Of a DNA stretch of 51,122 bases, positions 33,991 to 43,001 are shown in pieces; within the stretch, counting starts at the first letter, position 1; each line of letters starts with the position of its first letter. Origin of the DNA: an uncultured bacterium. Lineage in GTDB: Bacteria > Verrucomicrobiota > Kiritimatiellia > RFP12 > UBA1067. The DNA lies in NCBI GenBank assembly GCA_902775595.1, contig CACYNF010000020.1:3274-54395 (forward strand), written 5' to 3'. The position numbers and the translations under genes are program-made. The notes under the pieces are model-generated. The model had not been told where the DNA came from. It saw only the letters and a list, made by a program, of their open reading frames with translations, and did no database searches.

Positions 33991-36066
33991 ATGAACGCCA
34001 ATTTTGAACCAGCAGAAGACAACGAAAAGTGCCTGGAGAAGTTCGGAACCGACCTGACCGCGCTTGCGCGGACGGGCAAGCTCGATCCAGTTATCGGGCG
34101 CGACACGGAAATCCGCGACGTCATCCGCATACTTTCGAGAAAGACAAAGAACAATCCAGTCCTCATCGGCGAACCCGGCGTCGGCAAGACCGCCATCGTC
34201 GAAGGACTCGCGCAGCGCATCGTGCGAGGCGACGTGCCGGAGGGCCTCAAGGACCGCACGGTCTTTTCGCTCGACATGACCGCGCTGATGGCGGGAGCCA
34301 TGTACCGAGGCCAGTTCGAGGAGCGATTGAAGGCCGTATTAAAGAAGATAAAGGAGTCCGAGGGGAAGATAATCCTCTTCATCGACGAGATCCACACGAT
34401 CGTCGGCGCGGGAAAGACCGAGGGCTCCTCCGACGCGGGCAACATGCTCAAGCCCCTTCTCGCTCGCGGCGAACTTCACTGCGTCGGCGCGACGACGCTC
34501 GACGAGTACCGCAAGTACATGGAGTCCGACAAGGCGCTCGAGCGCCGCTTCCAGCCCGTGCAGGTCGATGCGCCGAGCGAGGAGGACGCGATCTCGATAC
34601 TGCGCGGCATCAAGGAGCGCTTCGAGAAGTACCACAACGTGCACATCCGCGACGAGGCGCTCGTGAGCGCCGTAGTCCTCTCTTCGCGCTACATCCAGGA
34701 CCGCTTCCTCCCCGACAAGGCGATTGACCTTCTCGACGAAGCGTGCGCGAGAATCCGCACCGAGATGGACTCCTGCCCGCAGGAGCTCGACGAGATCTCG
34801 CGGCACGTCAGGCGTCTCGAGATCGAGGAGATCGCGCTCAAGAAGGAGAAGGACGATGCGTCCAAGAAGCGTCTGGAGGAGCTGCAGGCCGAGCTGAAGG
34901 GCCTGAAGGAGAAGTCCGACGCGATGACAGCGCAATGGAAGCGCGAAAAGGCCGACCTTGAGGAAGTCCGCAAGGTACGCACCCAGTTGCAGGAACTCAA
35001 GTCGCGCGCCGAGCGTGCCGAGACGGAGGGCAACTACAACGAGGCGGCACGACTCAAGTACGGCGACATCCCCGCGCTCGAAAAGCGTCTCAAGGAACAT
35101 GAGGACATGTTAAAGTCCAAGTCTGGCGCGGCGCTTCTCCGCGAGGAAGTAACGGCCGACGAAATCGCCGAGGTCGTCTCGCGCTGGAGCGGAATCCCGG
35201 TGACGAAGCTCGTCGAGGGCGAACGCGAGAAGCTTATGCGCCTCGGCGACGTGCTGCACCAGCGCGTAATCGGCCAGGACAAGGCGGTGGACGCAGTTGC
35301 AGACGCGGTGCTCAGGTCTCGCGCCGGAATCAAGAACCGCAACAGGCCGGTTGGCGCGTTCCTCTTCCTCGGGCCGACGGGCGTCGGCAAGACGGAGCTC
35401 GCGAAGGCGCTCGCGCAGGAGCTCTTCGACGACGAGAACGCGATGGTGAGGCTCGACATGTCGGAGTACATGGAGAAGTTCGCCGTCTCCCGGCTCGTCG
35501 GGGCGCCGCCCGGATACGTCGGCTACGACGAGGGCGGGCAGCTCACGGAGGCGGTGCGCAGGAAGCAGTTCTCGGTCGTCCTCCTGGACGAGATCGAGAA
35601 GGCGCATCCGGACGTCTTCAACATGCTGCTGCAGGTCCTCGACGACGGACGGCTCACCGACAGCCACGGAAGGACCGTGTCGTTCAAGAACACGGTGATA
35701 ATCATGACCTCGAACGCGCCGAAGGACGCGCTCAAGGACATCTTCCGCCCTGAGTTCCTGAACCGCCTCGACGAGATTCTCGAGTTCGATTCCCTGAACG
35801 AAAAGCAGATCGCCGAGATCGTGAAGCTCCAGCTGAAGGATTTCGCAAAGCGTCTCGCGGAGCAGGGATTCAAGCTCGACGTCGACGACAAGGCGCTCGC
35901 ACAGCTCGCGAAGGACGGCTACGACCCCGCGTTCGGCGCGAGGCCGGTGAAGCGCGCAATCCAGCGAGAGCTCGAGAACCCGATCGCCAAGAACATCATC
36001 GCGGGGAAGTATCTCCCTGGCGCGGTGATAAAGGCGACGGCGAAGAACGGCGCGATATCGGTATAG
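33991..36066 (+). CDS. clpB: ClpB-type AAA+ disaggregase lacking the N-terminal domain
   Basis: A 691-aa Hsp100 protein that, with DnaK, threads aggregated proteins through its pore. NBD1 has Walker A GEPGVGKT (residues 60-67), the pore loop [10 protein letters not shown] and Walker [11 protein letters not shown] coiled-coil M domain of about 125 residues (about 250-375) marks it as ClpB rather than ClpA or ClpC. NBD2 has Walker [15 protein letters not shown] near residue 461, pore loop [13 protein letters not shown] and [11 protein letters not shown]. Full-length ClpB is about 860 aa; the roughly 150-residue substrate-binding N-domain is absent. An in-frame TAA six codons upstream (33970) and AAGGAG 8 bp before the ATG show this is the real start. 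Confidence 0.93.
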   Translation: MNANFEPAEDNEKCLEKFGTDLTALARTGKLDPVIGRDTEIRDVIRILSRKTKNNPVLIGEPGVGKTAIVEGLAQRIVRGDVPEGLKDRTVFSLDMTALMAGAMYRGQFEERLKAVLKKIKESEGKIILFIDEIHTIVGAGKTEGSSDAGNMLKPLLARGELHCVGATTLDEYRKYMESDKALERRFQPVQVDAPSEEDAISILRGIKERFEKYHNVHIRDEALVSAVVLSSRYIQDRFLPDKAIDLLDEACARIRTEMDSCPQELDEISRHVRRLEIEEIALKKEKDDASKKRLEELQAELKGLKEKSDAMTAQWKREKADLEEVRKVRTQLQELKSRAERAETEGNYNEAARLKYGDIPALEKRLKEHEDMLKSKSGAALLREEVTADEIAEVVSRWSGIPVTKLVEGEREKLMRLGDVLHQRVIGQDKAVDAVADAVLRSRAGIKNRNRPVGAFLFLGPTGVGKTELAKALAQELFDDENAMVRLDMSEYMEKFAVSRLVGAPPGYVGYDEGGQLTEAVRRKQFSVVLLDEIEKAHPDVFNMLLQVLDDGRLTDSHGRTVSFKNTVIIMTSNAPKDALKDIFRPEFLNRLDEILEFDSLNEKQIAEIVKLQLKDFAKRLAEQGFKLDVDDKALAQLAKDGYDPAFGARPVKRAIQRELENPIAKNIIAGKYLPGAVIKATAKNGAISV

Positions 36067-36073
36067 GCCGACG

Positions 36074-37168
36074 TCAGACGACCGGGCGGATGTACTTCGA
36101 CTTGAGCGCGCGCCAGAGGACCACGCACGACGCAGAAAGCGGGATCGCGAGAAGGAGCCCGAGAACTGGACCGAGGACCGTGCCCCAGAAGAAGAACGAG
36201 AAGATCACCCCGGCGTAGCCGAGGCCTGTCTTGTTGCCCTGGATCTTCGGCGTGATGAGATAGCCGTCGAGCACCTGGCCGATCGCCCACACGGCGAGCA
36301 CGAGCACGAGCCGCGTGGTCGACCCGGCGGCGCCGAAGTAGGCGAGCGGCATTGCGACCGGGAGACACACGACCGTGCCGAAGAGCGGAACGAGGTTGAG
36401 GACGCCGAGCATGAAGCCGATGAGAAAGCCGTAGGGAAGACCGACGAGGGCGAAGCCGAGCCCATAGTACACTCCTTCGATGAGGCAGATTACAGTCTGG
36501 CGCTGGAAGAAGCTCACGAGGATTTCGATAAATGCGTCAATCTGCTCTGCTGCGAAATCGCGCGTCTCTGGCTTGAGGAAAGTGAGCTGCGAGACAATGT
36601 CGCTGCCGCGCCGCGGCTTTGACGTCAGGAAGAACACGAAGAATATGAGCGTCACGAGCGCGGAAAGAACTCCGCCGACGAACTTGAGCGCGCCACTGCC
36701 CGCCTTGAGCGCCGCGCCGCCGTAGTTCGTGTAGAGATCGCCCAGACTATCGTACCTGATGCCGAGCTGGTCGAGAAGCGACACCGACTTCGGGAACGTC
36801 GTCTTGAACCACTCGACGACATGGTTGGCCATCGTCGGACCCTGCCGTATGAGATTCGATATCTGGTCAATCGTTACAGCGCCAGCATACCAGAGGAAAA
36901 GGCCAAGCGGGACGAATATCGTCAGAAGCATCGCGGCGAGGGCAAGCGTCGGGTTTCTCACCTGCTTCTGCCACCATTCGTAGTAGGGCTTGAAGAAGAG
37001 AGACAGGAAAAAGCCAAGCACGACGGGGATTATCGCGGACGACGCGAACGAAAGCACCTTGAAGACAACCCACAGCACAAAGGCAGTGAAGGCGAACACG
37101 AGCGACAGCGACAGGACCGTAATCCCCGCCGCCACAGTTTTCTTCTGCCCGTCCGTGAACTCGATCAT
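36074..37168 (-). CDS. AI-2E family transporter (PF01594 permease)
   Basis: A 364-aa membrane protein of the AI-2E/YdgG superfamily. It has two N-terminal helices, a cytoplasmic or amphipathic middle section (NHVVEWFKTTFPKSV) and a C-terminal cluster of helices with the conserved LVGLPYGFLIGFMLGVLNLV and YLITPKIQGNKTGL. Members export small molecules or act as Na+/H+ antiporters; signalling-peptide or AI-2 export is not assured from sequence. The gene has GGAGG before ATG 37168. It converges on clpB with only 7 bp between stops and lies 32 bp upstream in the map of the metG stop. Confidence 0.9.
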   Translation of the reverse strand: MIEFTDGQKKTVAAGITVLSLSLVFAFTAFVLWVVFKVLSFASSAIIPVVLGFFLSLFFKPYYEWWQKQVRNPTLALAAMLLTIFVPLGLFLWYAGAVTIDQISNLIRQGPTMANHVVEWFKTTFPKSVSLLDQLGIRYDSLGDLYTNYGGAALKAGSGALKFVGGVLSALVTLIFFVFFLTSKPRRGSDIVSQLTFLKPETRDFAAEQIDAFIEILVSFFQRQTVICLIEGVYYGLGFALVGLPYGFLIGFMLGVLNLVPLFGTVVCLPVAMPLAYFGAAGSTTRLVLVLAVWAIGQVLDGYLITPKIQGNKTGLGYAGVIFSFFFWGTVLGPVLGLLLAIPLSASCVVLWRALKSKYIRPVV

Positions 37169-37200
37169 GAGACCTCCTTCGACTGCTCCAGTGCAGACGC

Positions 37201-39339
37201 TCAGGTTACGCTCGTTCCGCCGCCGGCCGCAGAAGCGGGCGAGACGACACCTCCGCAGACACCCGGTTCGCCGGCGAAGAGTATCATGCCTTCGCTGACT
37301 CCGACCGACATCTTCCTCGACGCGAGGTTCGCGACGAAGACGACTTCCTTCCCGACGAGCGCAGCCGGGTCGGGATAGGCCCCGCGGATTCCCGAGAAGA
37401 TCGTGCGCTTCCCGAGCGAGCCAGCGTCAAGGACGAACTTGAGGAGCTTCGAGCTCTTCGGCACTATTTCGCAGCTCTCGACGACGCCGACCCTGAGGTC
37501 GAGCTTCTCGAAATCCGGGAACGCGATTTCGGGCTTGAGAGGAACGGACGGGGGTTCACCCCTGCTAGGGCATCCGCTTCGCGGACAGCCTGCGGCTGGG
37601 GGATACGGCACCCCCGCACCCCGGCCTGCGGAACTTTCTTTCCCTTTATTCTTGCTCGCCCTCGACTCGTGGGCGACTTCGCCGGAATCGGCCGGCTTCA
37701 CCGTTGCCGCGGCAATCATCGCGTCAACCTGTTTGGAGTCGATGCGGTTCGCGAGGTACTCGTACTCGCCAAGAGAAACGCCCTCGACGGCCGTGTCGCG
37801 GGAATCCCAGGTCCACTGCGTCTCGCCAAAGAGCTTCATCGCCTTGTCGGCGTAGACCGGGAGAATGGGCTTCAGGTAAATCGCCAGGATGCGGAACGCG
37901 TTGAGCGCGGCCGTTAGGACGACGCGCGTCGCCTCCGCGTCGGTCTTCACCGTCTTCCACGGCTCCCTACGGTCGAAATACTCGTTCGCCGTGTCAGCGA
38001 GCCGGCAGATCTCGACGACCGCCAAGTTGAAGCGGCGGTCCTCGTAGTTGCGCGCAACCGCCTCTCCGCCGTCGCGGAGCTTCTTCAAAAGCGCCAGCTC
38101 CTCGTCGTGTCCGGCAAGCGTGGCGAGCTTGCCGTCGAGCTTCTTCTGGAGCATCTGCGCGGAGCGCGAGGCGATGTTCGTGATCTTGCCGACGAGATCG
38201 GAGTTGACGCGCTGGACGAAGTCCGCGAGATTCAAGTCCATGTCGTCGGTCGTGCCGCCGAGCTTCGCGGCGTAGTAGTACCTGAGCGCCTCGGGCGGGA
38301 GATGGTCGAGGTATGTCCTCGCGTTGACGAAAGTGCCCTTCGACTTCGACATCTTCTCGCCGTTGACGGTGAGAAAGCCGTGGACGAATATCTTGTTCGG
38401 CTGTTGGAAGCCGGCGACGTTCAGCATCCCCGGCCAGAAGAGGCAGTGGAACCTAATGATGTCCTTGCCGATGAAATGGTAGCGCTCGGCATCCGAGTTC
38501 TGCCACCAGTCCTCGAACTTCTCGCCGTTCTTCTCGCACCAGTTGCGGAGCGAGGCGAGATAGCCGATCGGCGCGTCGACCCAGACGTAGAAGAACTTGT
38601 CCTTGTACCCGGGAATCTCGAAGCCGAAATACGGTGCGTCGCGCGAGATGCACCAACCGCGCAAGGGCTCCTTGAACCACTCGAGGAGCTTGTTCGAGAC
38701 GTCGCTCGTCGTGTGGCCCGGAATCCACTTCTCGAGGAAGTCGTGCTGCGGCTCGAGCTCGAAGTAGAGATGCTCCGACTCCTTCACGACAGGCGTTCCG
38801 CCGCAGGTGGTGCACTTCGGGCTTCCAAGCTCCTCGGCGCCGTAGGTCGAGCCGCACTTGTCGCAGCTGTCGCCGTACTGGTTCTCCGCGCCGCACTTCG
38901 GGCAGGTGCCCTTGACGAAGCGGTCGGGGAGGAACATCTTGCAGTGCTCGCAGTAGAGCTGCGGAGACGACTTCTTCGTTATGCCGCCCGACTTCTCCAT
39001 CGCCGCGAAGATCTGCTCCGAGAACGCCTTGTTCTCTGGCGAGTTCGTCGTGTAGTAGTTGTCGAACGAAACCTGGAAGTCGGTGAAGTCCTTGAGGTGT
39101 ATCGCGTGCGTGCGCGCGATGAGGTCTTCGGGCGAGATTCCCTCCTTGCGGGCGCGGATCATCACGGGCGTGCCGTGCGTGTCGTCCGCGCAGACATAGA
39201 CGCACTCGTTCCCGCGCAGCTTCTGGAAGCGCACCCAGAAGTCGGTCTGGATGTATTCCACCAGGTGCCCGAGGTGGATGTCACCGTTCGCGTACGGAAG
39301 CGCGCTCGTAACGACTATGCGTCTCTTCTTTTCCGGCAT
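37201..39339 (-). CDS. metG: Methionyl-tRNA synthetase with in-frame palindromic insertion
   Basis: A 712-aa class-I synthetase charging tRNA-Met. The HIGH-type motif is HLGH (residues 22-25) in ALPYANGDIHLGHLVEY, the KMSKS loop is GEKMSKSKGTFV, and the zinc knuckles are four CxxC pairs between YCEHCKMF and KCTTCGG. The C-terminal tRNA-binding domain of the Trbp111 type starts FEKLDLRVGVVESCEI. Between anticodon-binding and C-terminal domains lies an unusual Pro/Gly/Cys-rich stretch (GRGAGVPYPPAAGCPRSG) encoded by a palindrome-rich DNA segment at 37546-37632. Frame and domains on both sides are intact, so the enzyme should be functional. Confidence 0.96.
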   Translation of the reverse strand: MPEKKRRIVVTSALPYANGDIHLGHLVEYIQTDFWVRFQKLRGNECVYVCADDTHGTPVMIRARKEGISPEDLIARTHAIHLKDFTDFQVSFDNYYTTNSPENKAFSEQIFAAMEKSGGITKKSSPQLYCEHCKMFLPDRFVKGTCPKCGAENQYGDSCDKCGSTYGAEELGSPKCTTCGGTPVVKESEHLYFELEPQHDFLEKWIPGHTTSDVSNKLLEWFKEPLRGWCISRDAPYFGFEIPGYKDKFFYVWVDAPIGYLASLRNWCEKNGEKFEDWWQNSDAERYHFIGKDIIRFHCLFWPGMLNVAGFQQPNKIFVHGFLTVNGEKMSKSKGTFVNARTYLDHLPPEALRYYYAAKLGGTTDDMDLNLADFVQRVNSDLVGKITNIASRSAQMLQKKLDGKLATLAGHDEELALLKKLRDGGEAVARNYEDRRFNLAVVEICRLADTANEYFDRREPWKTVKTDAEATRVVLTAALNAFRILAIYLKPILPVYADKAMKLFGETQWTWDSRDTAVEGVSLGEYEYLANRIDSKQVDAMIAAATVKPADSGEVAHESRASKNKGKESSAGRGAGVPYPPAAGCPRSGCPSRGEPPSVPLKPEIAFPDFEKLDLRVGVVESCEIVPKSSKLLKFVLDAGSLGKRTIFSGIRGAYPDPAALVGKEVVFVANLASRKMSVGVSEGMILFAGEPGVCGGVVSPASAAGGGTSVT
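37546..37632 (-). repeat. Palindromic element inserted in frame in metG
   Basis: About 87 bp made of small hairpins in series: GGGG-TTCA-CCCC (37551-37562), TCCGC-TTC-GCGGA (37573-37585), AGCC-TGC-GGCT (37587-37597) and GGGGG-ATACGGCA-CCCCC (37598-37615). It codes for about 29 residues of atypical composition in a linker. The form recalls Rickettsia palindromic elements, which also insert in frame. Confidence 0.7.
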
Positions 39340-39367
39340 GGCTGGTCTCCGGCCCGCGAAGGCGGCC

Positions 39368-39943
39368 TTACTTCGTCGAAGTGCGGTCGTTGTATTCGCC
39401 CGTCTCCGTGTTGATGCGGATCACGTCGCCCTCGTTGATGAAGAGCGGGACGGCCAGCGTATAGCCGCCCTCGACGGTCGCCGGCTTGGTGACCTTGCCG
39501 GACGCGGTGTTGCCCTTGACGCCGGGCTCGACCTTGACGACCTTGCGCTCTACGAGCTGGGGAAGGTCGACGCCGATGACCTTGTCGTTGAAGAACAGCG
39601 CCTTGACCTCCATCTCGTCCATGAGGAAGTACTTCTTGTCGCCCATGACGTCGTAGCTGACGCGGATCTCCTCGAAGTTGTCGTCGGTGAAGACGAACGC
39701 CGTGCCGTCGTCGTACGAGTACGTGACGCTCATCTGCACGAGCTCGGGCTTCTCGAACTTGTCGCCCGAGCGGTAGCTCTTGGTGCAGCCGCCGCCGGTC
39801 ATCATGTTCCTGAGCTTGCAGTTGTAGATCGCCTGTCCCTTGCCAGGCTTCGAGAACGAGAACTCCGTGATTTCCCACGGCTCCCCGTCGATAAGAAGCT
39901 TCACACCCTTGTGCAGCTCTCCGGCTCCGATTACTTCGCCCAT
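39368..39943 (-). CDS. efp: Elongation factor P
   Basis: A 191-aa EF-P, which binds between the P and E sites and relieves stalling at polyproline. The three beta-barrels are recognisable: KGVKLLIDGEPWEITEFSF, YSYDDGTAFVFTDDNFEEI and the C-terminal VPLFINEGDVIRINTETGEY. The tip loop reads SKPGKGQA, with Lys35 at the position of the modified Lys34 of E. coli. No modification enzyme is nearby. The ATG at 39943 is preferred: AGGAG lies 7 bp upstream, EF-P proteins start here, and the promoter at 39984-40012 places the more upstream ATG (39982) inside or before the transcription start. Confidence 0.96.
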   Translation of the reverse strand: MGEVIGAGELHKGVKLLIDGEPWEITEFSFSKPGKGQAIYNCKLRNMMTGGGCTKSYRSGDKFEKPELVQMSVTYSYDDGTAFVFTDDNFEEIRVSYDVMGDKKYFLMDEMEVKALFFNDKVIGVDLPQLVERKVVKVEPGVKGNTASGKVTKPATVEGGYTLAVPLFINEGDVIRINTETGEYNDRTSTK

Positions 39944-39983
39944 TTTTTGGCTCCTGTTTCCTTTAATGGTTAAAAACAACAAT

Positions 39984-40012
39984 AGTATACCAAAATCGGG
40001 CTGTAATGAAAA
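39984..40012 (-). promoter_or_regulatory. efp promoter
   Basis: TTTTCA (40012-40007), 17-bp spacer, TATACT (39989-39984). The transcript would start near 39977, about 34 nt before the ATG. Confidence 0.7.
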
Positions 40013-40030
40013 CGCCCCGCAGCCGGATTT

Positions 40031-42169
40031 TCAGCGGAGCGAGGCGCTGGAAAGCCAGCGCGTCGTCGCGAGGCGGTCGAAGCGGACCTGGCAGATCGGA
40101 TCCTTCGCGTCCGTTGCGACGACCGTTCCCTCCCCGAACACCTCGTGCCTGACGCGCGCGCCGACGGGAAACACCGCAGGCGCGGCGCGGGGCGCGGACT
40201 CCTCGGCGAGCTTCTTCCTGAGCGATGCGACGAGGTCCTCCCTCGGCGGCTCCACGTAGTCTACCGCGCTCTGGTCGATGTCGAGGAAGAAGCGCGACGG
40301 GAACTTCGGCGTGCCGTCGAAGCCGCATCCACCAGACGACGTGAGGTAGAGCCCCCTCTCCGCGCGCGTCACAGCGACGAACGCGAGGCGGCGCTCCTCC
40401 TCCATCTGCTCCTTCGACTCCGTCTTGCGCGACGGCAGCACGCCCTCGTCGAGCGCGCAGAGGAAGACGTGCGGGAACTCGAGCCCCTTCGCAGTGTGCA
40501 CCGTCATCAGCTTCACGCGGTCGCCCTTCCCGCTGTCCGCGTCGCGGTTCGTGAAGAGCGCGACGTGCGCGAGGTACTCACCGACGGAGCACTCCTCGCC
40601 GCTCGCCGCCTCGTACTGGACGATTCCGTTCTTCAGCTCAGACACGTTGTCCAGACGCGTCTGCGAGCCCTCGGTGCGAAGCATCGCCTCGTACCCGCTC
40701 TCGTCGAGGAGCGCGGAGAGGAGCTCCGACGGGCGCTCCGACGAATTCTGGTGGCGCTCCACGAGGTCGACGAGCTCGCGCGCCTTCGTGCCCTTGAATA
40801 TCTCCGCGTCGAGCGACGATTTAAGAGCCTCGTACAGCGTCTTGCCCTCTTCCTCCGCGCGCTCGCGCAAAAACGCCATGCGGCGCGTCCCGATGTTTCG
40901 GCGCGGCACATTTGCCGCGCGCGCGAAGGCGAGGTCGTCGCGCGAGTAGACGAGGCGAAGGTAGGAGAGCGCGTCCTTTATCTCCGCGCGGTCGTAGAAC
41001 GCGACGCCGCTGTAGATCGCGTACGGAACCTCCGCCTTCTTGAGCTGGGTCTCTAGCTCGCGCGTCACGAAGTGCGCGCGGTAGATGACAGCCATCGCGG
41101 AGTACGGAACGCCCTCCTTGTGCAGCCCGCGCATCTTCCGCGCGATCCACTCCGCCTCGTCCGCCGGGTTCTTCGCGTGTCGGCAGAGGACGCGCGGACC
41201 CTCCCCGCGCATCGACACGAGGTTCTTCTCGATGCGCATCGTGTTCTTCGCGATGAGGGAGTTCGCGACGGACAGGACCTCGTTCGTGGAGCGGTAGTTC
41301 CTGTTCATCACGATAGTCTTCACGCCCGTGAAGCGCTTGTCGAAGTCAAGCAGGTACTTCACGTTCGCGCCGCGCCACGAGTAGATCGTCTGGTCAGGAT
41401 CGCCAACGACGAACAGGTTGCGGTGATGCGCGACGAGCGTCTCCATCAGCTCGTACTGGAGCGGGTCCACGTCCTGGAACTCGTCGATCATCACGTACTC
41501 GAGGCGCTCCCGCCACTTGCGGCGCACCTCGGGATGGTCGCGGAATATCTGGAGCGTGAGGAGGATGAGGTCGTTGTAGTCGAGCGCGAAGCACTTCTTC
41601 TCGTAGTAGACGTAGCCACGGAAGAGGATCTCGCCGACGGTCGACGCGTCGCGGTAGCGCGCGCGGAGCGTCTCCAGGGGGAGCTCCACCATCTCGCGGC
41701 AGTATCCGCGCTCCTTGATCGTCTTGCGGACCTCGAACATGTCGCGCGCGTCGGAGAACGTGCAGTCGCGCATCGTGAGGCCGCGCTCCTCGTAGATGGT
41801 GCGCAGTATCGCGTCGATGTCGGGATTGTCGAGGACGGGGAAGTTCTGCGGATACCCGACGCAGTGCCCGTCCTCGCGTATCACCCCTGCGCAGAAGCCG
41901 TGGAAAGTGTTGACGAGCCCCGAGCCGATGTCCCCGACGAGGCTTCTGATGCGCGCGCGCATCTCGTTCGCAGACTTGTTTGAGAACGTGACGCAGAGGA
42001 TATGCCCCGGAAGGACGCCAAGCCGCTTCACGAGGTAGGCGAAGCGGTGGGCGAGCGCACGGGTCTTTCCGCTGCCCGCCCCCGCGACGACGCGCACAAA
42101 GCCCTCGGTCGTCTCGACCGCCCGTCGCTGCTCGTCGTTGAGCCCGTCCAGGATGCTGTCGCTGCCCAT
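40031..42169 (-). CDS. pcrA: UvrD/PcrA-type superfamily 1 DNA helicase
   Basis: A 712-aa 3'-5' DNA helicase of the UvrD/Rep/PcrA group, used in excision repair, replication restart and removal of RecA filaments. Motifs in order: Q-motif LNDEQRRAVETTEG, Walker A AGAGSGKT (residues 29-36), Ia VTFSNKSANEM, Walker B YVMIDEFQDVDPLQY, motif III VVGDPDQTIYSWRGA, IV MNRNYRSTNEVL, V MTVHTAKGLEFPHVFL and VI EERRLAFVAVTRAERGLYL. The C-terminus (FPVGARVRHEVFGEGTVVAT) is the Tudor-like domain that PcrA/UvrD use to touch RNA polymerase. It is 16 bp downstream of coaX on the same strand. Confidence 0.95.
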   Translation of the reverse strand: MGSDSILDGLNDEQRRAVETTEGFVRVVAGAGSGKTRALAHRFAYLVKRLGVLPGHILCVTFSNKSANEMRARIRSLVGDIGSGLVNTFHGFCAGVIREDGHCVGYPQNFPVLDNPDIDAILRTIYEERGLTMRDCTFSDARDMFEVRKTIKERGYCREMVELPLETLRARYRDASTVGEILFRGYVYYEKKCFALDYNDLILLTLQIFRDHPEVRRKWRERLEYVMIDEFQDVDPLQYELMETLVAHHRNLFVVGDPDQTIYSWRGANVKYLLDFDKRFTGVKTIVMNRNYRSTNEVLSVANSLIAKNTMRIEKNLVSMRGEGPRVLCRHAKNPADEAEWIARKMRGLHKEGVPYSAMAVIYRAHFVTRELETQLKKAEVPYAIYSGVAFYDRAEIKDALSYLRLVYSRDDLAFARAANVPRRNIGTRRMAFLRERAEEEGKTLYEALKSSLDAEIFKGTKARELVDLVERHQNSSERPSELLSALLDESGYEAMLRTEGSQTRLDNVSELKNGIVQYEAASGEECSVGEYLAHVALFTNRDADSGKGDRVKLMTVHTAKGLEFPHVFLCALDEGVLPSRKTESKEQMEEERRLAFVAVTRAERGLYLTSSGGCGFDGTPKFPSRFFLDIDQSAVDYVEPPREDLVASLRKKLAEESAPRAAPAVFPVGARVRHEVFGEGTVVATDAKDPICQVRFDRLATTRWLSSASLR

Positions 42170-42185
42170 GGCGGAGGCTCCCCCC

Positions 42186-43001
42186 TCAGGTGGCGCAGAC
42201 GAGTCCCGTGCCGTACAGCGTGAGCGTCGGGTCGACGACGAACGGCAGGTCGAGATCCTTCAAGACCCACTTGGCGAAACCGCCCGTCGCGACGAGCCGG
42301 AACTCCTCGTTGAAGTTGCGCTTGAGCTCGGCGACGATCTCGCGCACCATGCCGCGGTAGCCGACGAGCGCACCGAAGCGCATCGCCTCCTCGGTCGATC
42401 GGCCGATCTTCGGAGCGCGGCCTGCGCCGATCTTCATGCGGGGGAGCTTTGCCGTCCTCTCGAAGAGGTAGTCGCGCATCAGCGGGAACCCGGGCGCAAT
42501 CACGCCGCCGCGCCACACGCGGTCGCGCGTCACTACCGCGGCGGTGAGCGCCGTCCCGAAATCCATCACGAGCACGGGCGCGCCGTAGCGCGAAACAGCG
42601 CCGGCGGCATCTGCGAGACGGTCCGCGCCGATCGTCTCGGGCTTCGGGTAGTCGATCTTGAGCATCAACTGTCTGCCAGTCGTTGCTTCGAAGCACTTAT
42701 GCGTGACCTGGCGGAAGGCAAGGCCGTGCGCCTTCGCAAACGTGCGCCACGCGCGGTCGACTTTCGGCACGACCGAGACGTAGGCGAGAATGAGTGGGTG
42801 AGTGGAGGAGTGAGAGAGTGGGTGAGTGGAGGAGTGAGAGAGTGGGCGAGTGGAGGAGTGGAGGAGTTTAGCCAGAGACTCTACGACACGGGACGCCTCT
42901 CCAAAGCCGCCGTCGCAGTGGGCCACATGACTCACACGGCCGTCGGACCAAAGTCCCACGGCCGTGGATGTGTTGCCTACGTCTACTACGATGAGCTTCA
43001 C
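42186..43001 (-). CDS. coaX: Type III pantothenate kinase with 24-bp minisatellite
   Basis: A 271-aa CoaX that phosphorylates pantothenate, the first step of CoA synthesis. ASKHA-fold motifs are clear: VVDVGNTSTAVGLW at the N-terminus, YPKPETIGADRLADAAGA, VMDFGTALTAAVV, GGVIAPGF and LVATGGFAKWV. Residues about 45-72 are an unusual HSST/PLS repeat (SSTHPLSHSSTHPL) encoded by three 24-bp tandem units, in a surface segment before the strand LILAYVSVVP. The enzyme is about 15-20 residues longer than typical, consistent with the expansion. The start overlaps the upstream lipoprotein stop as ATGA. Confidence 0.93.
   Translation of the reverse strand: MKLIVVDVGNTSTAVGLWSDGRVSHVAHCDGGFGEASRVVESLAKLLHSSTRPLSHSSTHPLSHSSTHPLILAYVSVVPKVDRAWRTFAKAHGLAFRQVTHKCFEATTGRQLMLKIDYPKPETIGADRLADAAGAVSRYGAPVLVMDFGTALTAAVVTRDRVWRGGVIAPGFPLMRDYLFERTAKLPRMKIGAGRAPKIGRSTEEAMRFGALVGYRGMVREIVAELKRNFNEEFRLVATGGFAKWVLKDLDLPFVVDPTLTLYGTGLVCAT
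42792..42863 (-). repeat. 3 x 24-bp in-frame minisatellite within coaX
   Basis: Units at 42792-42815 and 42816-42839 are identical; 42840-42863 has a few substitutions. Each unit gives eight codons, so copy-number change would lengthen or shorten the protein without a frameshift. There are no spacers. Confidence 0.92.

Noticed and set aside
37201-39339. metG as a broken or two-part gene because of the odd linker
   Set aside because: The frame is open throughout, and catalytic and C-terminal tRNA-binding domains are both intact and in frame.
40145-41983. Plus-strand frames of about 300 codons opposite the helicase gene
   Set aside because: Composition dominated by Arg, Val, Leu and Glu with no domain; the opposite strand has a complete set of helicase motifs.
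42792-42863. CRISPR or regulatory repeat in coaX
   Set aside because: Units are directly tandem without spacers and code in frame within an intact enzyme.
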